Below, piece after piece: positions 25,123 to 35,834 of a DNA stretch of 64,000 nt. Source of the stretch: an uncultured Bacteroidota bacterium (GTDB taxonomy: Bacteria > Bacteroidota > Bacteroidia > B-17B0 > Aurantibacillaceae). Below the pieces are notes generated by a model, which was given only the letters and a program-made list of their open reading frames with translations, ran no database searches and was not told where the DNA came from. The translations under genes were made by a program, and so were the position numbers. The stretch's first letter is position 1; every line of letters starts with the position of its first letter. The stretch covers positions 62,001-126,000 of the forward strand of contig CALMVZ010000027.1 in the NCBI GenBank assembly GCA_937873155.1, read 5' to 3'.

Positions 25123-27234
25123 GTGGAGAACAAAAAAGACATATTAAGCCGCGCGTACCTGGTATATATTATCATGTGCGTTTTTGCTTTTGCAATTCTT
25201 TACCGCATTTGTGTTATTCAATTCAAAGAAGGCAAGTATTGGACTGATAAATCAGAAGCTTTCACAACCAAAGTATTTGAAATTGAAGCAGTGCGTGGAA
25301 ACATCTTTGATGTGAACGGAAATCTTCTTGCAACATCATTGCCGTATTATGAGGTAGCAGTCGACATCAATGTTCCGGGCATCGATAAGAAAACATATAA
25401 AGATAACCGGGATTCATTAGCATATAAACTTAGTCAGTTATTTAGCGATAAGAGCAAAAAGGAGTATTTAAAATTATTGGATAATGCCCGTGAAAGCGGA
25501 GATCATTATGTTGTATTACATAAAGATGTTTCTTACAAGGATCTTCAAACGATCAAAACATTCCCTCTGTTAAAGCGTGGCCGCCGAGGTGGATTAGTTA
25601 CACTGCAAACAAATAAACGTGAGCGTCCTTTCCAAATGTTAGCAGCCCGTACAATTGGTTTATCCCGTCCGGGCATTAAAGCAGTTGGTTTGGAAGGGGC
25701 GTTCGACAGTGTGTTACTAGGTGTACCGGGGAAACGTTTGATGCAAAAAATTGCAGGTGATGTCTGGCGTCCGATCAATGATGAAAGTGAAGTAGATCCT
25801 AAGAATGGAAATGATCTTTATACAACCATTGATATAAACATCCAGGACGTTGCAGAACACGCTTTATTAAAAACACTCGTAAAGAATAATGCTTCTTACG
25901 GTTGTGTTGTTTTGATGGAGGTTAAAACAGGAGAGGTAAAAGCTATCGCGAATTTAACGCGTGGCGATAAAGATTCAACTTCTTATTATGAGAATTTGAA
26001 TTACGCTATCGGGTATGCAACAGAACCGGGCTCAACATTTAAGCTGGCTTCGATGTTAGCAGTGATAGATGATTACAATGTGTCTTTAGATGAAAAGGTT
26101 TTTGTAGGAGATGGGAAAGCGATGTTCTCGAATTTAGAGATGAAAGATTCGCACGCTCCGGAAACACCAACATTAACTGTTCAGAGAATATTCGAAACAT
26201 CTTCTAACGTTGGAGTGGCGAAGCTGATCACAAAATATTATTCAAAGAATCCACAAGCGTTTATTGATAAGCTGAACTCGTTCCATTTGGATAAGCCATT
26301 AGGATTACCAATTCCCGGAGAAGGTATTCCAAGAATTAAACAAACCAGGAATAAAGATTGGTATGGAACTTCATTGGCATGGATCAGTCATGGCTACGAA
26401 AGTTTAATTACACCGCTTCAAACCTTATCGTTATACAATGCAGTTGCTAATGACGGTAAAATGGTGAAACCAAGATTCGTGAAAGAGATCGAACAGAACG
26501 GTATCATCGTGAAAAAATTCACTACGGAAACCATAGATGAACAAATTGTAAAAAAGGAAACTATTCGAAAAGCCAAACAATTAATGGAAGGAGTTGTGAA
26601 GAATGGTTCCGGAAAAGGATTAAATGTAAGTGCATTCCAGGTTGCCGGAAAAACAGGGACAGCGAAGATCTCGAAGAATGGTAAATACGAAAAAACTTAC
26701 CAGGCATCTTTTGTTGGATATTTTCCGGCGGATAAGCCGCTTTACACTTGTATCGTCATTATCAATTCGCCAAGCAACGGTATTTACTACGGAGGTTTAG
26801 TTGCAGGCCCGGTATTCAAAGAAGTTGCTGAGAAAGTTTATTCAGGTAGTTTGGATTTCATTGAGCCTATCAATCAAAAACAAAACCTGTTGACAAAAGC
26901 CCCTGCAGTTATTAAAACTCGTAGCAGTGAATTAGAAGGTGTTTGCAAAACATTCTCTATCCCAAGTAAAAGTGCAAGCGAAGAAGCAAGTTATGTAAGT
27001 AAGAGCATGACGGATTCAACAAGAGTCGTTATGGTACCTTATAATGTAGAGGGTTTATTGAAAAAAGGCGTTGTTCCGAATTTACAAGGGATGTCTGCAA
27101 AAGATGTTCTGTTCTTGTTAGAGAACAACGGATTTAATGTAAAAGTATTCGGAGTTGGAACTGTGAAACAACAATCCATTGAAGCCGGAAAAAAATATAA
27201 TAAAGGTGATAAGATCAGTTTAATACTAAGTTAA
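25123..27234 (+). CDS. ftsI: Division penicillin-binding protein (FtsI/PBP3) with PASTA domain
   Basis: 703 residues, GTG start one base after the ftsL stop. An N-terminal membrane helix (residues 11-30) is followed by the PBP dimerisation domain with VRGNIFDVNG. The transpeptidase motifs are STFK with catalytic Ser304, SSN at 360-362 and KTG at 510-512. A PASTA domain closes the protein (VVPNLQGMSAKDVLFLLENNGF). It crosslinks septal peptidoglycan together with FtsW. Confidence 0.95.
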   Translation: MENKKDILSRAYLVYIIMCVFAFAILYRICVIQFKEGKYWTDKSEAFTTKVFEIEAVRGNIFDVNGNLLATSLPYYEVAVDINVPGIDKKTYKDNRDSLAYKLSQLFSDKSKKEYLKLLDNARESGDHYVVLHKDVSYKDLQTIKTFPLLKRGRRGGLVTLQTNKRERPFQMLAARTIGLSRPGIKAVGLEGAFDSVLLGVPGKRLMQKIAGDVWRPINDESEVDPKNGNDLYTTIDINIQDVAEHALLKTLVKNNASYGCVVLMEVKTGEVKAIANLTRGDKDSTSYYENLNYAIGYATEPGSTFKLASMLAVIDDYNVSLDEKVFVGDGKAMFSNLEMKDSHAPETPTLTVQRIFETSSNVGVAKLITKYYSKNPQAFIDKLNSFHLDKPLGLPIPGEGIPRIKQTRNKDWYGTSLAWISHGYESLITPLQTLSLYNAVANDGKMVKPRFVKEIEQNGIIVKKFTTETIDEQIVKKETIRKAKQLMEGVVKNGSGKGLNVSAFQVAGKTGTAKISKNGKYEKTYQASFVGYFPADKPLYTCIVIINSPSNGIYYGGLVAGPVFKEVAEKVYSGSLDFIEPINQKQNLLTKAPAVIKTRSSELEGVCKTFSIPSKSASEEASYVSKSMTDSTRVVMVPYNVEGLLKKGVVPNLQGMSAKDVLFLLENNGFNVKVFGVGTVKQQSIEAGKKYNKGDKISLILS

Positions 27235-28698
27235 TTGAAGTTACTAAGCGAAATATTATATAAAGCACGAATTGAGGAAGTAATAGGTTCAACCCATATT
27301 GCCATTTCTTCAGTTACTTTTGATTCACGCAAAGTAAAGAAAGATACTTTGTTTGTTGCTACACGCGGTACTGCAACCGACGGGCATAAATTCATTGAGA
27401 AAGCTATTGAAGCCGGCGCTGCTGCAATTGTGTGTGAAGAAGTTCCCGAAGTGATGCGTGATAATATCACTTATATAAAAGTAACAGATTCCACTTTAGC
27501 ATTAGGATTCATTGCTTGTAATTATTTCGATAACCCTTCCCAAAAAATAAAATTAATTGGTGTTACGGGAACAAACGGAAAAACAACTACAGTTACTTTA
27601 TTGTTTAATTTATTCAGGACACTTGGTTGTCATGTTGGCCTTCTGTCAACAGTAGAGAATAAAATTGACAATACAGTTATTCCGGCTTCCCATACAACAC
27701 CTGATGCTTTATCATTAAATGAATTGTTGAATGCAATGGTAGAGCAAGGTTGTGAATATGCTTTCATGGAAGTGAGTTCCCACGCCGTAGTTCAGAACCG
27801 TATCGCCGGTATTCAATTTACGGGCGCTGTGTTCAGCAATATTACTCACGATCATTTGGATTACCACAAAACATTTGACGAATATATTAAAGCTAAAAAG
27901 AAATTCTTTGATAATCTCCCTGAAACTGCTTTTGCCTTAACGAACAAGGATGATAAGAACGGAATGGTCATGTTGCAGAATACGAAGGCAAAAAAATATT
28001 CTTATAGTTTATTGAATGTGGCGGATTTCAAATGCAAGATCCTTGAAAATCATTTGAACGGATTATTACTCAACATAAATAACCATGAAGTTTGGGTGAA
28101 GCTGATCGGCACATTCAATGCTTATAATGTAACTGCAGTTTATGCTGTAGCAAGCTTGTTAAAACAAGATACAGTAAATATTCTAACTACCCTTAGCAAT
28201 CTGAATTCTGTTGAAGGACGTTTCCAATATGTAAAATCAAGTGGTGGTGTAATTGGAATTGTAGATTATGCCCATACGCCTGATGCATTGAAAAACGTTC
28301 TTGAGACAATAAAAGATATCCGCACAGGTAATGAGCAGGTGATCACATTGGTTGGTTGTGGTGGTGACCGTGATGCGGCAAAACGTCCGATCATGGCAAA
28401 TATTGCTTGTCAGTATAGCAATAGAGTGATTTTGACTTCTGATAACCCAAGAACTGAAGACCCTGAAGAGATTTTGAATCAAATGCAAAAAGGTGTGGAT
28501 GCTGTTGATGCGAAAAAAACGCTTCGTATCAGCGACAGGAAAGAAGCTATTAAAACGGCTTTGACATTAGCACAAAAAGGGGATATTATCTTGATCGCCG
28601 GAAAAGGTCACGAAAAATACCAGGAAATAAAAGGCGTGAAGCATCACTTTGATGACATGGAAATTTTAAAAGAGAATATTAAAACATTAGGAATATAA
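27235..28698 (+). CDS. murE: UDP-MurNAc-L-Ala-D-Glu:meso-diaminopimelate ligase
   Basis: 487 residues, TTG start directly after the ftsI stop. The ATP loop is [24 protein letters not shown] is the UDP-tripeptide region, and the DNPRTEDP motif is the signature of enzymes that add meso-diaminopimelate rather than lysine, so this cell wall is of the A1-gamma (mDAP) type. Cytoplasmic, third Mur ligase step. Confidence 0.96.
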   Translation: MKLLSEILYKARIEEVIGSTHIAISSVTFDSRKVKKDTLFVATRGTATDGHKFIEKAIEAGAAAIVCEEVPEVMRDNITYIKVTDSTLALGFIACNYFDNPSQKIKLIGVTGTNGKTTTVTLLFNLFRTLGCHVGLLSTVENKIDNTVIPASHTTPDALSLNELLNAMVEQGCEYAFMEVSSHAVVQNRIAGIQFTGAVFSNITHDHLDYHKTFDEYIKAKKKFFDNLPETAFALTNKDDKNGMVMLQNTKAKKYSYSLLNVADFKCKILENHLNGLLLNINNHEVWVKLIGTFNAYNVTAVYAVASLLKQDTVNILTTLSNLNSVEGRFQYVKSSGGVIGIVDYAHTPDALKNVLETIKDIRTGNEQVITLVGCGGDRDAAKRPIMANIACQYSNRVILTSDNPRTEDPEEILNQMQKGVDAVDAKKTLRISDRKEAIKTALTLAQKGDIILIAGKGHEKYQEIKGVKHHFDDMEILKENIKTLGI

Positions 28699-28699
28699 A

Positions 28700-29959
28700 A
28701 TGCTGTACTATTTATTTCAATATTTAGATAAATTAGATTTCCCGGGAGCGGGTGTATTCCAATACATTTCCTTCCGCGCAGCATTGGCATTGATCACTTC
28801 GTTATTGATCACCTTAGTTTTTGGTAAGCGTATCATTAATTATATCCGCAAAAAACAAATTGGTGAAACGATCCGTGAATTAGGTTTAGAAGGACAAGTA
28901 CAAAAAGCAGGAACTCCGACTATGGGAGGGTTGATCATTATTGCCGGTATCATCATCCCAACCTTATTATTTGCTAAAGTATTTAATGTTTATATCGTGC
29001 TGATGATCATCTCCACTATTTGGCTGGGGGGAATTGGTTTCCTGGATGACTATATAAAAGTATTCCGTAAGAATAAAGAAGGGCTGCAAGGAAAATTCAA
29101 GGTGATCGGTCAGATCGGTATCGGATTGATCGTTGGGTGCACATTATATTTTCACCCGGATGTAGTCATCAAAGAAAGAATTGAAAGAACACAAACACAT
29201 TTAGGTGATGTGACCGTTCAGACAGAATCAGCATCTAATATGCCTAAGTATGCGGAGAAACCCGTTAAAACTTTAAAGACAACGATCCCATTCTTAAAAA
29301 ATAATGAATTGGATTACGGGAAATTTATCTCATGGGCGTGTGATGATTGCTCAAAGTATGGCTGGCTGATCTTTATTCCAATGGTGATCCTGATTGTTAC
29401 CGCAGTTTCGAACGGAGCAAATATTACAGATGGTATTGATGGATTGGCTGCAGGAACGAGCGCAATCATTGGTGTGACGCTTGGAATTTTAGCTTATGTA
29501 TCCGGTAACAAGATCTTTGCAGATTATCTCAATATCATGTACCTGCCAAATACAGGTGAACTCGTGGTATTCATCGCAGCATTCATTGGCGCTTGCATCG
29601 GTTTCCTTTGGTATAATTCTTTCCCCGCTCAAGTTTTTATGGGTGATACGGGAAGTTTGGCGATAGGCGGAATTATTGCTGTGTTCGCAATTGCTATCCG
29701 TAAGGAATTATTGATCCCGATTTTATGTGGCGTGTTCCTGGTAGAGAATCTTTCTGTGATCATGCAAGTGTTCTATTTCAAATACCAAAAGAAGAAACGT
29801 GGATTGGAATATGCACAAACTCACCGCTTATTTAAAATGGCGCCATTACACCATCATTATCAAAAAGTGGGAATGCATGAATCAAAGATCGTGATGCGCT
29901 TTTTTATTATCGGAATTGCATTAGCAGTATTAACCATCGTAACACTGAAATTAAGATAG
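28700..29959 (+). CDS. mraY: Phospho-N-acetylmuramoyl-pentapeptide transferase
   Basis: 419 residues, about ten membrane helices. Catalytic motifs: [15 protein letters not shown] (Asp-Asp), [24 protein letters not shown] and the [11 protein letters not shown] loop. The length exceeds the E. coli enzyme because of an extra loop around residues 155-210, usual in Bacteroidota. It makes lipid I from UDP-MurNAc-pentapeptide and undecaprenyl phosphate. Confidence 0.97.
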   Translation: MLYYLFQYLDKLDFPGAGVFQYISFRAALALITSLLITLVFGKRIINYIRKKQIGETIRELGLEGQVQKAGTPTMGGLIIIAGIIIPTLLFAKVFNVYIVLMIISTIWLGGIGFLDDYIKVFRKNKEGLQGKFKVIGQIGIGLIVGCTLYFHPDVVIKERIERTQTHLGDVTVQTESASNMPKYAEKPVKTLKTTIPFLKNNELDYGKFISWACDDCSKYGWLIFIPMVILIVTAVSNGANITDGIDGLAAGTSAIIGVTLGILAYVSGNKIFADYLNIMYLPNTGELVVFIAAFIGACIGFLWYNSFPAQVFMGDTGSLAIGGIIAVFAIAIRKELLIPILCGVFLVENLSVIMQVFYFKYQKKKRGLEYAQTHRLFKMAPLHHHYQKVGMHESKIVMRFFIIGIALAVLTIVTLKLR

Positions 29960-29960
29960 T

Positions 29961-31304
29961 TTGAAAAAGCGGATGGTCATATTAGGCAGTGGAGAAAGTG
30001 GAGTAGGCAGTGCAATACTGGCTAAACAGAAAGGCTATGAAGTTTTTGTTTCAGATAAAGGTGCGATAAAAGAAAAATACAAAACGCCATTGCAAGAGAA
30101 CAGTATTGCTTTTGAAGAGGGAAAGCACAGCGAAGAATTAATATTAAATGCAACTGAAGTTGTGAAAAGTCCAGGTATTCCTGAGAAAGCGGAAATGGTA
30201 CAAAAATTAAAAGCGAAAAATATTCCTGTTATCTCTGAAATAGAATTTGCCGGACGTTATACCGATGCAAAAAAAATATGTATCACAGGAAGCAATGGTA
30301 AAACAACAACAACAATGCTGACCTACCACATACTTAAAAAAGCCGGATACAATGTTGGCTTAGGCGGGAATGTCGGAAAAAGTTTTGCTTACCAGGTTGC
30401 AACTGAAAATTTTGATTACTACGTGTTAGAATTAAGCAGTTTTCAGTTAGATGATATGTATCAATTCAAAGCGGATGTGGCTGTGTTGTTGAATATCACG
30501 CCTGATCATTTAGACCGATACGAATACAAATTTGAGAATTATACAAAATCAAAATTCAGAATTACGCAGAATCAAACCAAAGAAGACTCGTTCGTGTATT
30601 GTGCGGATGATAAAGTGATAGAAGAATTCATGAAGCATCATGAAATAAAAGCGGAACCAGTTCCTTTCAGTATAAAAAAAAAGATCGAAGGCAACGGAGC
30701 ATACCTAAACGAGAACCAATTAACCCTTAACTATAAAAACCAAAATCCCTTAATTATGACAATTGAACAATTAGCACTCCAGGGTAAACATAATGTTTAC
30801 AACTCAATGGCCGCATCACTGGCTGCGCGCATCGTAGATGTAAGGAAAGAAACCATCCGCGAAAGTTTACAAGACTTCCAAAACGTAGAGCACCGTTTAG
30901 AATTTGTAGCGTCGATCAATGGTGTTGAATTCATCAATGATTCGAAAGCGACAAATGTAAACTCAACATGGTATGCTTTAGAAAGCATGGAAAAACCAAC
31001 TGTTTGGATCTGCGGAGGGCAAGACAAAGGCAATGATTATAACGAACTTACCGAGATCGTTAAAGGAAAAGTAAAAGCCATTGTTTGTTTAGGTGTAGAC
31101 AATAAAAAGATCATCAAAGCTTTTGAAGGTCTTGTAGAAACTATTGTTGAAACAAAAACTGCCCGCGAAGCTGTTGCAGCATCTTACAAATTAGCTAAGA
31201 AAGGTGACGCTGTATTGTTATCTCCGGCTTGTGCAAGTTTTGACTTATTTCAAAACTACGAAGACCGTGGTATGCAATTTAAAGCAGCAGTTCGCGGATT
31301 ATAA
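29961..31304 (+). CDS. murD: UDP-N-acetylmuramoylalanine:D-glutamate ligase
   Basis: 447 residues, TTG start one base after mraY. The N-terminal Rossmann motif VILGSGESGVGSAILA, ATP loop ITGSNGKTTTTML, ELSSFQLD, NITPDHLDRY, VEHRLEFV and NDSKATNVNS are the MurD pattern. It adds D-glutamate to UDP-MurNAc-L-Ala. Confidence 0.96.
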   Translation: MKKRMVILGSGESGVGSAILAKQKGYEVFVSDKGAIKEKYKTPLQENSIAFEEGKHSEELILNATEVVKSPGIPEKAEMVQKLKAKNIPVISEIEFAGRYTDAKKICITGSNGKTTTTMLTYHILKKAGYNVGLGGNVGKSFAYQVATENFDYYVLELSSFQLDDMYQFKADVAVLLNITPDHLDRYEYKFENYTKSKFRITQNQTKEDSFVYCADDKVIEEFMKHHEIKAEPVPFSIKKKIEGNGAYLNENQLTLNYKNQNPLIMTIEQLALQGKHNVYNSMAASLAARIVDVRKETIRESLQDFQNVEHRLEFVASINGVEFINDSKATNVNSTWYALESMEKPTVWICGGQDKGNDYNELTEIVKGKVKAIVCLGVDNKKIIKAFEGLVETIVETKTAREAVAASYKLAKKGDAVLLSPACASFDLFQNYEDRGMQFKAAVRGL

Positions 31305-31321
31305 ATTTTAATTAAAGCGTA

Positions 31322-32470
31322 ATGAAGTTTTTTAATTATTTAAAAGGCGATAAAGTGATATGGGCGATAATGTTATTGTTATCCCTTATCTCTATATTGG
31401 TCGTGTATAGCGCCATTGTTACGCTTGCGCATAAATTCAAGCAAGGGAATACCGAGTATTATTTAATAAAACATGTAGTTATTATTTCATTGGGATTTGG
31501 TTTAGCTTACCTGTTTCATAAAATAAAATACACGGTGTTCTCTAAAGTTGCCCAGATCGGATTTGTGTTATCTATTCCGCTTCTTATTTACACTTTGTTA
31601 AGCGGCAAGACAGCAGGAGATGCTAACCGTTGGTTGGAGATCCCGGGGATCGGGTTAACTTTTCAGAGTTCGGATATTGCTAAATTAATGTTGTTATTAT
31701 ATGTTGCAAGGGTATTAACCACAAAACAAGAATTACTTGTCGATTTTAAAGCAGTAATGAAGTATCTGTTAGTACCGATAGGAATTATTTGCGCTTTGAT
31801 CTTACCTGCTAACTTTTCTACAGCGGCACTTTTATTTTTGAATTGTATGTTCTTAATGTTCATTGGCAGAATAAAAATAAAATTCATGTTAATGATAATC
31901 GGCGCGTGTATGTTATTCGCATTATTGTTAGGAGTTGTAGTTTATCAGTTTCCAAATGTAATTCCGCGCGGTTCAACATGGAAGGCACGTATCGAGAATT
32001 TCTCTAAGGGCGATTCAAAAAGTAATTATCAAAGCGAGCAGGCGAAAATTGCAATTGCCACAGGTGGTGTTATAGGAAAAGGTCCCGGGAATAGTACACA
32101 ACGTGCTTTTTTACCTCAGGCTTCTTCCGATTTTATTTACGCTATCATCATTGAAGAGTATGGTTTGCTTTTAGGTTTCTCAATGTTATTCCTTTACATG
32201 ATATTTTTATTCAGGGGGATCAAGATCATGCGAGATACAGATAAAACTTTTGGCGGTTTTTTGGCCGCGGGTTTAACATTCAGTTTGGTATTCCAGGCAT
32301 TAATTAATATGGCGGTCGCTGTGAATTTATTCCCGGTAACAGGCCAGCCTTTACCTTTAGTAAGTATGGGTGGAACTTCGATCTGGTTCACTTGTATCGC
32401 GATCGGAATTATTTTAAGTGTAAGTCGTAGCCACGAAGACAAAACAGAAGAGAACCTTGAGTCGGCTTAA
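31322..32470 (+). CDS. ftsW: Septal peptidoglycan glycosyltransferase FtsW
   Basis: 382 residues, eight to ten membrane helices. SEDS-family landmarks: DANRWLEIPGIGLTFQSSDIAKL, the loop SDFIYAIIIEEYGLL with the conserved acidic residues, and LPLVSMGGTSIW. It polymerises lipid II at the septum in complex with FtsI. The 3' end overlaps murG by 14 nt. Confidence 0.96.
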   Translation: MKFFNYLKGDKVIWAIMLLLSLISILVVYSAIVTLAHKFKQGNTEYYLIKHVVIISLGFGLAYLFHKIKYTVFSKVAQIGFVLSIPLLIYTLLSGKTAGDANRWLEIPGIGLTFQSSDIAKLMLLLYVARVLTTKQELLVDFKAVMKYLLVPIGIICALILPANFSTAALLFLNCMFLMFIGRIKIKFMLMIIGACMLFALLLGVVVYQFPNVIPRGSTWKARIENFSKGDSKSNYQSEQAKIAIATGGVIGKGPGNSTQRAFLPQASSDFIYAIIIEEYGLLLGFSMLFLYMIFLFRGIKIMRDTDKTFGGFLAAGLTFSLVFQALINMAVAVNLFPVTGQPLPLVSMGGTSIWFTCIAIGIILSVSRSHEDKTEENLESA

Positions 32471-33566
32471 AGTCATATTAAGTGGCGGCGGAACCGGCGG
32501 CCATATTTTTCCTGCAGTATCTATTGCGAATGAAATAAGATCCATCGTACCTGATGCTGAAATTTTATTTGTGGGCGCTCTCGGAAAAATGGAAATGGAA
32601 AAAGTGCCGGCTTCCGGATATAAAATTATTGGTTTACCTATTGCGGGTATTCAACGTAAGTTGACTTTATCAAACTTGAAATTTCCTTTCCTTCTTATAA
32701 AAAGTATTTTGAAAGCACGCTCGATAGTGAGAGAATTCAAACCGGATGTTGTTGTTGGCACAGGAGGTTATGCCAGCGGTCCGCTATTAAGAGCAGCTAC
32801 TTCAATGGGAATCCCCGCCTTGATCCAGGAACAGAATTCTTACGCAGGCGTTACAAATAAATGGCTTTCTAAAAAAGCGAGTAAGATCTGTGTGGCTTAT
32901 GAAGGCATGGAACAATTCTTTCCCAAAGAAAAAATTATTTTAACCGGTAATCCTGTCAGACAAGACATAAAAGACATTGATGAAAAAAAAGGTGAAGGAC
33001 AAAAATTCTTTAATCTTGATCCAAGCAAAAAAACTTTGTTAGCTGTTGGAGGAAGCCTCGGAGCAAAAGGAATTAACGAAGCTCTTGGAATGGGATTAAA
33101 AGAGATAGCAGATAACAACATTCAACTGATCTGGCAAACAGGCAAACCATATTTCGAAACTGCAAAACAGCAGACGGCTCCTTTTAAGGAAAAGAACATT
33201 AATGCGGTGGATTTTATTTCAAGAATGGACCTTGGGTATGCAGTTGCGGATGTTGTTATTTCAAGAGCAGGAGCAGGGGCTGTCTCTGAGTTATGCATCG
33301 TAAAAAAACCGAGCATTTTGGTTCCATTATTAACGGCAGCTGAAGATCATCAGACTAAAAATGCAATGTCGTTAGTAAATAAGAACGCAGCGATTTTAGT
33401 AAGGGATGATGAGACCAAAACAAAATTAGTAAAGGAAGCTATTGCTTTAATGAAAGATAATTCAAAACAGGAAGAATTAAGTAAAAATGCGGCAAAACTG
33501 GCACTTCTTAACTCAGCCAACGTTATAGCTAAAGAAGTATTAAAACTAGCCAACTATAAGCCCTAA
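32457..33566 (+). CDS. murG: UDP-GlcNAc:undecaprenyl-PP-MurNAc-pentapeptide GlcNAc transferase
   Basis: 369 residues, TTG start inside ftsW. The glycine-rich GGGTGGHIFPA loop, VVGTGGYASGPLL, IQEQNSYAGVTNKWLS and the C-domain SRAGAGAVSEL with PLLTAAEDHQTKNA define MurG. It converts lipid I to lipid II on the cytoplasmic face of the membrane. Confidence 0.97.
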   Translation: MSRLKVILSGGGTGGHIFPAVSIANEIRSIVPDAEILFVGALGKMEMEKVPASGYKIIGLPIAGIQRKLTLSNLKFPFLLIKSILKARSIVREFKPDVVVGTGGYASGPLLRAATSMGIPALIQEQNSYAGVTNKWLSKKASKICVAYEGMEQFFPKEKIILTGNPVRQDIKDIDEKKGEGQKFFNLDPSKKTLLAVGGSLGAKGINEALGMGLKEIADNNIQLIWQTGKPYFETAKQQTAPFKEKNINAVDFISRMDLGYAVADVVISRAGAGAVSELCIVKKPSILVPLLTAAEDHQTKNAMSLVNKNAAILVRDDETKTKLVKEAIALMKDNSKQEELSKNAAKLALLNSANVIAKEVLKLANYKP

Positions 33567-33586
33567 ATCTACCAACTCCGAACTAA

Positions 33587-34975
33587 ATGAAGATCCTCGA
33601 CTATAAACTATATTATTTCCTCGGTATCGGCGGCATCGGCATGAGTGCCCTCGCCCGTTATTTTGAGCATTACGGTAAAAAGGTTTATGGTTATGATAAA
33701 ACAGCAACAGCATTAACAGCCGAATTGGAGAAGGAAGGGATTCCTTGTCATTACAGCGAGGATGTTGATCTTCTTAAAAAGATCCTTTCCAGTTATAAAC
33801 CTGAAGAAGTATTGATCGTTTACACCCCGGCCGTACCAAAAGATCATGCTGAATATGTTTATCTGACCTCTAACAATTACCTTATTCAAAAACGTTCGGA
33901 GGTTTTAGGTGAGATCACCAAACAATTTAAGACCATTGCCATCGCCGGAACACACGGTAAGACCACAACAACAACACTAGTGACTCACTTATTGAAGACC
34001 GCAGGCATAAATTGCTACTCGTTCATGGGTGGCATTTCAAAAAATTACGGAACAAATTTGCTCTTTGGTGACCCAAATGACAAAGACGCATACGTAGTTG
34101 TGGAAGCTGATGAGTACGACCGTTCTTTCCTCACCCTTTTCCCTCAAATAGCTGTTATTACAAGTGTTGATGCAGATCACTTAGACATTTACGGTAACAA
34201 GGATGCCATGAACGAAAGCTATCTTTTGTTCTCGAAACAGGTGAAAAAAGGGGGTGTACTGATTGTTAAAAAAAATGTTGATAACGAATTGAAGCTCACC
34301 GATAAGAGGCTTATCTACTCCCTAAATTTAAATACGGGATATTGTGCCGAAAACGTGCGTGTTGAACACGGCGAGTTTCATTACGATATAAAAAGCGAGG
34401 TAGAGGCTGTAAGTGGCGTCACCATTGGGCTTCCGGGCTTGCACAACGTTGAGAATTCGATTGCCGCAGTGGCGGTCGCTCAGAATTTAGGAGTGAAAGC
34501 AGAAAAAATCAGAGAAGCATTACGTTCTTTTCAGGGTGTTAAACGCAGATTCGATTACAGGGTGAAAAAATCAAACATTGTTTATGTTGACGATTACGCT
34601 CACCACCCTGAAGAATTGAAAGCAGCGATCGGTGCAGCAAAGCAATTGTATCCCGATAAAAAAGTGACCGGCATTTTTCAGCCACACTTGTTTTCGAGAA
34701 CAAGGGATTTCGCAGATGGTTTTGCTGAAAGTCTGGATCTGTTGGATGAATGTATTTTACTCGACATCTATCCGGCAAGAGAAAAACCGATCGAAGGAGT
34801 AACATCGCAAATGTTACTGGATAAAATGAAGTCGAAACAAAAGCACCTGGTGAAAAAAGAGAACCTGATGGAATTTTTAAAAAACAAACCGTTGGAAGTG
34901 CTGATGACAATGGGAGCAGGGGATATCGACAAGTTCGTTCAACCGATTGAAAAGTTATTGAAAAATAGAATATAA
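33587..34975 (+). CDS. murC: UDP-N-acetylmuramate:L-alanine ligase
   Basis: 462 residues. LGIGGIGMSALARYF (N-terminal nucleotide fold), ATP loop AGTHGKTTTTTL, EADEYDRSFL, DADHLDIYG, DYAHHPEELKA and FQPHLFSRT are all MurC motifs. First Mur ligase step. A hairpin repeat of the CCCCTCTC type follows 8 nt after its stop. Confidence 0.97.
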   Translation: MKILDYKLYYFLGIGGIGMSALARYFEHYGKKVYGYDKTATALTAELEKEGIPCHYSEDVDLLKKILSSYKPEEVLIVYTPAVPKDHAEYVYLTSNNYLIQKRSEVLGEITKQFKTIAIAGTHGKTTTTTLVTHLLKTAGINCYSFMGGISKNYGTNLLFGDPNDKDAYVVVEADEYDRSFLTLFPQIAVITSVDADHLDIYGNKDAMNESYLLFSKQVKKGGVLIVKKNVDNELKLTDKRLIYSLNLNTGYCAENVRVEHGEFHYDIKSEVEAVSGVTIGLPGLHNVENSIAAVAVAQNLGVKAEKIREALRSFQGVKRRFDYRVKKSNIVYVDDYAHHPEELKAAIGAAKQLYPDKKVTGIFQPHLFSRTRDFADGFAESLDLLDECILLDIYPAREKPIEGVTSQMLLDKMKSKQKHLVKKENLMEFLKNKPLEVLMTMGAGDIDKFVQPIEKLLKNRI

Positions 34976-34983
34976 ACTTTGCT

Positions 34984-35003
34984 CCCCTCTCTTTGGAGAG
35001 GGG
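34984..35003. repeat. CCCCTCTC-TTTG-GAGAGGGG hairpin repeat
   Basis: A perfect 8-bp stem with loop TTTG in the 44-nt murC-ftsQ spacer, followed by TTGTGGGTGAGG. This hairpin plus the following G-rich tail is a widespread intergenic repeat whose minus strand reads PHPQPLSKERG in one frame. The lack of a T-run after the stem argues against full termination inside the dcw operon. Confidence 0.65.
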
Positions 35004-35019
35004 TTGTGGGTGAGGCCAA

Positions 35020-35829
35020 ATGAAGATCAATTATAAAAAAATAGTAGTTACAGTTCTTTGGATTATTGCATTATCGGGCCTTATGGCTTCGTTAGCATTT
35101 GTGGGTAAGAAAGAAAGACTGATAAAAGCTGAGAATATCGACATCACTGTCAATACAACCGGCGAGAACCAATTCATAGATGAAGACGGTGTGAAAGATT
35201 TTTTTAGTGAACGCCGGGATATTATCCTAAACGCAGAAGTAAAGAACATCGACATTCACGCCCTTGAAAAAGCATTGAACTCGCATCCTGCAATTGAAAA
35301 CGCTGATATGAGCATGGATGTTAATGGCGATGTGAAGATCAATGTGACACAACGCACGCCGTTGGTAAGAGTTTTGACCATGGGTGGGGAAAGTTACTAC
35401 ATCGATACACAAAGTAAATTGATGCCGCTGAGTGATAAATACACAGCGAGGGTTTTAGTAGTGAATGGTTTTGTTCACGAACCTTACTCAAGACGACACA
35501 TGTTCTCAGTGAATGAAATTGCTAAGAACGAAATTTTTAAGGAAGTAAGCATGCTGGATGATATTTATGAGATGGCAACTTACATCACAAAAGATACTTT
35601 GTTGAATAGTTTAATTCACCAATTAAGCATTAATGAAGAAAAAGAATTTGAAATGTATCCGGCCATTGGAAATCATAAAATTGTTTTTGGACCGGCAACC
35701 GATATTGCAGAGAAATTTGAAAAATTAAAAGTGTTTTACAAAGAAGGTCTGAATAAGACCGATAATTGGAATAGATACTCAGTAATAAATTTAAAATATA
35801 GTAACCAGGTGGTTTGCACCAAAAAATAG
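35020..35829 (+). CDS. ftsQ: Cell division protein FtsQ/DivIB
   Basis: 269 residues. A short cytoplasmic tail and one membrane helix (VTVLWIIALSGLMASLAFV) are followed by a POTRA-like domain (NIDITVNTTGENQFIDEDGV, HPAIENADMSMDVNGDVKINVTQRTPLVRV) and the beta domain. The family is weakly conserved. Topology and place between murC and ftsA support the call. It recruits FtsL/FtsB to the divisome. Confidence 0.9.
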   Translation: MKINYKKIVVTVLWIIALSGLMASLAFVGKKERLIKAENIDITVNTTGENQFIDEDGVKDFFSERRDIILNAEVKNIDIHALEKALNSHPAIENADMSMDVNGDVKINVTQRTPLVRVLTMGGESYYIDTQSKLMPLSDKYTARVLVVNGFVHEPYSRRHMFSVNEIAKNEIFKEVSMLDDIYEMATYITKDTLLNSLIHQLSINEEKEFEMYPAIGNHKIVFGPATDIAEKFEKLKVFYKEGLNKTDNWNRYSVINLKYSNQVVCTKK

Positions 35830-35834
35830 AACGT

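Noticed and set aside
34539-35030. 163-codon open frame on the minus strand overlapping the end of murC
   Set aside because: Its start reads PHPQPLSKERG, the known translation artefact of the CCCCTCTC hairpin repeat, and the rest is antisense to murC.
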